A DNA stretch of 33,117 nucleotides, from the NCBI GenBank assembly GCA_023431285.1, contig JAEYXN010000067.1, positions 1 through 33,117 on the forward strand, read 5' to 3'. The notes beneath the pieces are model-generated. The model saw nothing but the letters and a program-made list of their open reading frames with translations. It did no database searches and was not told where the DNA came from. Source of the DNA: Bacteroidota bacterium. GTDB taxonomy: Bacteria > Bacteroidota > Bacteroidia > Cytophagales > Cyclobacteriaceae. How positions within the stretch are numbered: position 1 is the first letter of the stretch; each line of letters begins with the position of its first letter. Both the position numbers and the translations under genes were made by a program. Below are positions 31,631 through 33,117 of the stretch, in pieces.

Positions 31631-32221
31631 ATGATAAAAGTTGGTGAAGTACTTGTTTCGGATGACGTAAGGGATAAGGAGTTCGTTTGCAATCTTGAGA
31701 AATGCAAAGGGGCTTGCTGTGTCGAAGGAGACTTCGGTGCTCCGCTGGAGGAAAGCGAGCTGGCAATCCTGGAGGAAATTTATCCTATCGTAAAGCCGTA
31801 CCTGACGGAAGCCGCGATTAAGTCGATCGAAAAGCAGGGGGTACACACTGTTGATGACGAAGGGGAGTTGTGTACGCCGGTGATCGAAGGCAGAGAATGC
31901 GTGTATGCAATCTACGACAAGCAAGGTATCCTGAAGTGTGGGATCGAACAGGCTTATCTTGACGGAAAGATCACCTGGAAGAAACCGATCTCATGCCACC
32001 TATACCCTATACGCGTCACGTCAAAAAAGAACTTCGAGGCCTTGAACTATCACAAGTGGCACATTTGCTCGCCTGCGTGCGCATTGGGCAAGGAGCTGCA
32101 GGTGCCCGTCTACAAATTCCTGAAAGGTCCGCTCGTTCGGAAGTATGGAGAGGAGTGGTACGATGAACTCGTGAGGGTGATCGAGACTTCGCCGAGGGTG
32201 GAGAAGAAGAAGAAGAAATAA
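31631..32221 (+). CDS. DUF3109 family cysteine-rich protein
   Basis: A 196-residue protein with ten cysteines, reminiscent of YkgJ-type metal-chelating proteins. The pattern is C-x4-C-x3-CC near the N terminus (20, 25, 29, 30: FVCNLEKCKGACC), followed by single cysteines at 82, 91, 104, 123, and 147/151 (ICSPAC). Such spacing suggests a zinc or Fe-S site, but none is demonstrated. The family is widespread in Bacteroidota without an assigned function. The C terminus is a five-lysine tail (RVEKKKKK), perhaps for RNA or membrane contact. It is transcribed away from the helicase gene. Confidence 0.86.
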   Translation: MIKVGEVLVSDDVRDKEFVCNLEKCKGACCVEGDFGAPLEESELAILEEIYPIVKPYLTEAAIKSIEKQGVHTVDDEGELCTPVIEGRECVYAIYDKQGILKCGIEQAYLDGKITWKKPISCHLYPIRVTSKKNFEALNYHKWHICSPACALGKELQVPVYKFLKGPLVRKYGEEWYDELVRVIETSPRVEKKKKK

Positions 32222-32228
32222 ATCCCGG

Positions 32229-32291
32229 GTTGAACGCAGAGTCGCGAAGACGCGGAGAAATACATTAATCTCTGAAGCATTCTGCGCGTTG
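32229..32291. repeat. Degenerate copy A of a long imperfect palindrome
   Basis: Begins CGGGTTGAACGCAGAG and continues GAAGACGCGGAGAAA (left arm to about 32260). The right half, CTCTGAAGCATTCTGCGCGTT (about 32271-32290), is an eroded complement of the left. It lies directly after the DUF3109 stop. It shares CCCGGGTTGAACGCAG with copy B. Confidence 0.65.
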
Positions 32292-32381
32292 GGCCCTTTT
32301 AGAGATAAGGGTGCGGGCGGGGCAGGAATATCGGAATATCACATAATTATTTTGAGTTGTCCTTTGAAAATGCTTCCCCGG

Positions 32382-32465
32382 GTTGAACGCAGGAGACCCA
32401 GAGAAAGCACGAAGAGTTTAACAAACTCTGCGTAACCTCTGCGTCTCTGCGCCTCAGCGTTGAGA
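32382..32465. repeat. Copy B of a long imperfect palindrome
   Basis: The left arm starts GTTGAACGCAGGAG. The right arm contains CCTCTGCGTCTCTGCGCCTC and ends AGCGTTGAG. The arms meet at the perfect centre GAGTTT-AAC-AAACTC. The element ends 14 bases after the stop of the zinc-ribbon gene (minus strand), so that gene's transcript would carry it as a 3' stem-loop. Confidence 0.85.
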
Positions 32466-32478
32466 CCCCGGCATCGTA

Positions 32479-32817
32479 TCAGATCACAAACTTAGTTTTG
32501 CATTTCTTGCATTGGACCCGCGTTGTTCCAATGTAGTATATTCGTTCAAGCCAGTTCTTATTTACGATTATTTTGTAGCCTTCGTATTTACATTTCGGAC
32601 ACTTCTGATTTTCGATTAAGCTATTCGCCAGAACACGCATCACGATGCGACGTGCGAGAAGGTAGTCACCCGCATTGACGCTAATCTGGTAATATGTGTC
32701 GTGATATGGTGTCGCGCTTCCTCTGTTCGAAATGAAGTACGGAATTGCCCGTCCCTTTAACGCATTTTCAACCTCACGCGCCTCTTTCGCTTCCAGAATT
32801 CTGGGGATCTTAATCAT
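32479..32817 (-). CDS. Small protein with DUF2007-like N terminus and C-terminal zinc ribbon
   Basis: A 112-residue protein. The N terminus (ILEAKEAREVENALKGRAIPYFISN, about residues 7-31) resembles the DUF2007 putative signal-transducing domain, and the segment around 36-65 continues this fold (YYQISVNAGDYLLARRIV). The C terminus is a zinc ribbon with two CPxC/CKxC pairs: CPKC (73-76) and CKKC (103-106). Its role is unknown. It is flanked on both sides by copies B and C of the palindromic repeat, which sets it apart as a small isolated unit. Confidence 0.72.
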   Translation of the reverse strand: MIKIPRILEAKEAREVENALKGRAIPYFISNRGSATPYHDTYYQISVNAGDYLLARRIVMRVLANSLIENQKCPKCKYEGYKIIVNKNWLERIYYIGTTRVQCKKCKTKFVI

Positions 32818-32880
32818 TTAAATGCCTCGTGTTTAGATATTGATCCTTGAAAGTTGAAAGGTAGCGTTTGCTTCTGAAAG

Positions 32881-32977
32881 TTGAACGCAGGAGTCGCGGA
32901 GACACAGAGAAAACGCAAAGAACGCGTGTAAAATAAACTCTGCATTCCCTCTGCGTCTCTGCGCCTCTGCGTTGAAA
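32881..32977. repeat. Copy C of a long imperfect palindrome
   Basis: The left arm reads TTGAACGCAGGAGTCGCGGA with ACACAGAGAAAACGCAAAG after it. The right arm contains CCTCTGCGTCTCTGCGCCTC, identical over 20 bases to copy B, and ends TGCGTTGAAA. It lies 63 bases upstream of the zinc-ribbon gene start. Confidence 0.85.
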
Positions 32978-33078
32978 TCTTCTCATCTCCCAAGCCCCAA
33001 CACTTTACCGATAACCCACCCTTTTACCCTGAAGGTTATGTAAGGATTGTATAAGGCCTATCTCACTTTCTGCACACT

Positions 33079-33086
33079 TATTTTTG
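33079..33086 (+). promoter_or_regulatory. Possible -7 box for a gene beyond the right edge
   Basis: TATTTTTG matches TAnnTTTG exactly and is followed by GCGG, as at the valS promoter. The expected TTG element is missing at the usual distance, and the target gene would lie outside the window. Confidence 0.28.
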
Positions 33087-33117
33087 GCGGATTCCTGGGC
33101 CGGCCCTGTCAGTACCC

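Larger units (their letters stand above)
32818..33117. other. Intergenic stretch at the right edge
   Basis: This 300-base stretch holds palindrome copy C, an 11-base direct repeat TGAAAGTTGAA (about 32848-32858 and 32875-32885), and a -7-like box near 33079. I see no gene. The sequence from 32990 to the end has no other feature I can support. Confidence 0.5.

Overview
The window looks like chromosomal core sequence from a Bacteroidota bacterium, most likely of the order Cytophagales. Four things point there. A secreted protein ends in a gliding-motility/type IX secretion (T9SS type B) sorting domain. Several families are typical of the phylum (DUF4290 beside murA, DUF3109, a short PspC protein, a DUF3575-like outer-membrane barrel, many lipoproteins). 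Shine-Dalgarno sequences are mostly absent. Several intergenic regions carry Bacteroidota-type -7 boxes (TAnnTTTG), some with a TTG-like element about 20 bases upstream. I see no rRNA, tRNA, CRISPR array, insertion sequence, integrase or phage gene.

Layout. 1-351: 5' end of valS (minus strand, runs off the left edge). 507-1710: a GNAT acetyltransferase and a SAM methyltransferase, meeting an rRNA m5C methyltransferase gene tail to tail. 3155-5265: fumarylacetoacetase translationally coupled to a flavin-reductase-like protein (tyrosine degradation). 5307-8210: pyruvate dehydrogenase E1 beta, then an OmpA/TPR lipoprotein, each with a terminator. 8404-9973: a PspC-like protein facing a glycosyltransferase/YbaB pair. 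10057-14985: hisS, hutH and a large T9SS cargo protein in one direction; hutH and the cargo gene abut with no spacer. 15187-15339: a 50-residue basic microprotein with its own promoter and terminator. 15605-17731: NfeD-flotillin pair. 17885-21195: exonuclease III, a lipoprotein, an MDR oxidoreductase and an SDR. 21243-21701: OsmC. 21877-25958: lipoprotein, AAC(6')-like GNAT, two-TM protein, a CbxX-type AAA+ ATPase with two tandem N-terminal beta modules, and another lipoprotein. 26010-31338 (minus): outer-membrane barrel, murA, DUF4290, and a UvrD/PcrA helicase. 31631-32817: a Cys-rich DUF3109 protein and a zinc-ribbon protein bracketed by long palindromic repeats.

Most of the window is housekeeping. 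The parts most worth following up are the AAA+ protein with the duplicated N-terminal module and its envelope-type neighbours, the microprotein transcription unit, the hutH/T9SS junction, the Cys-to-Asp active site of MurA (expected to give fosfomycin insensitivity), the internal duplication in the DUF4290 protein, and the family of long imperfect palindromes at the right end. No complete new system can be demonstrated from sequence alone.
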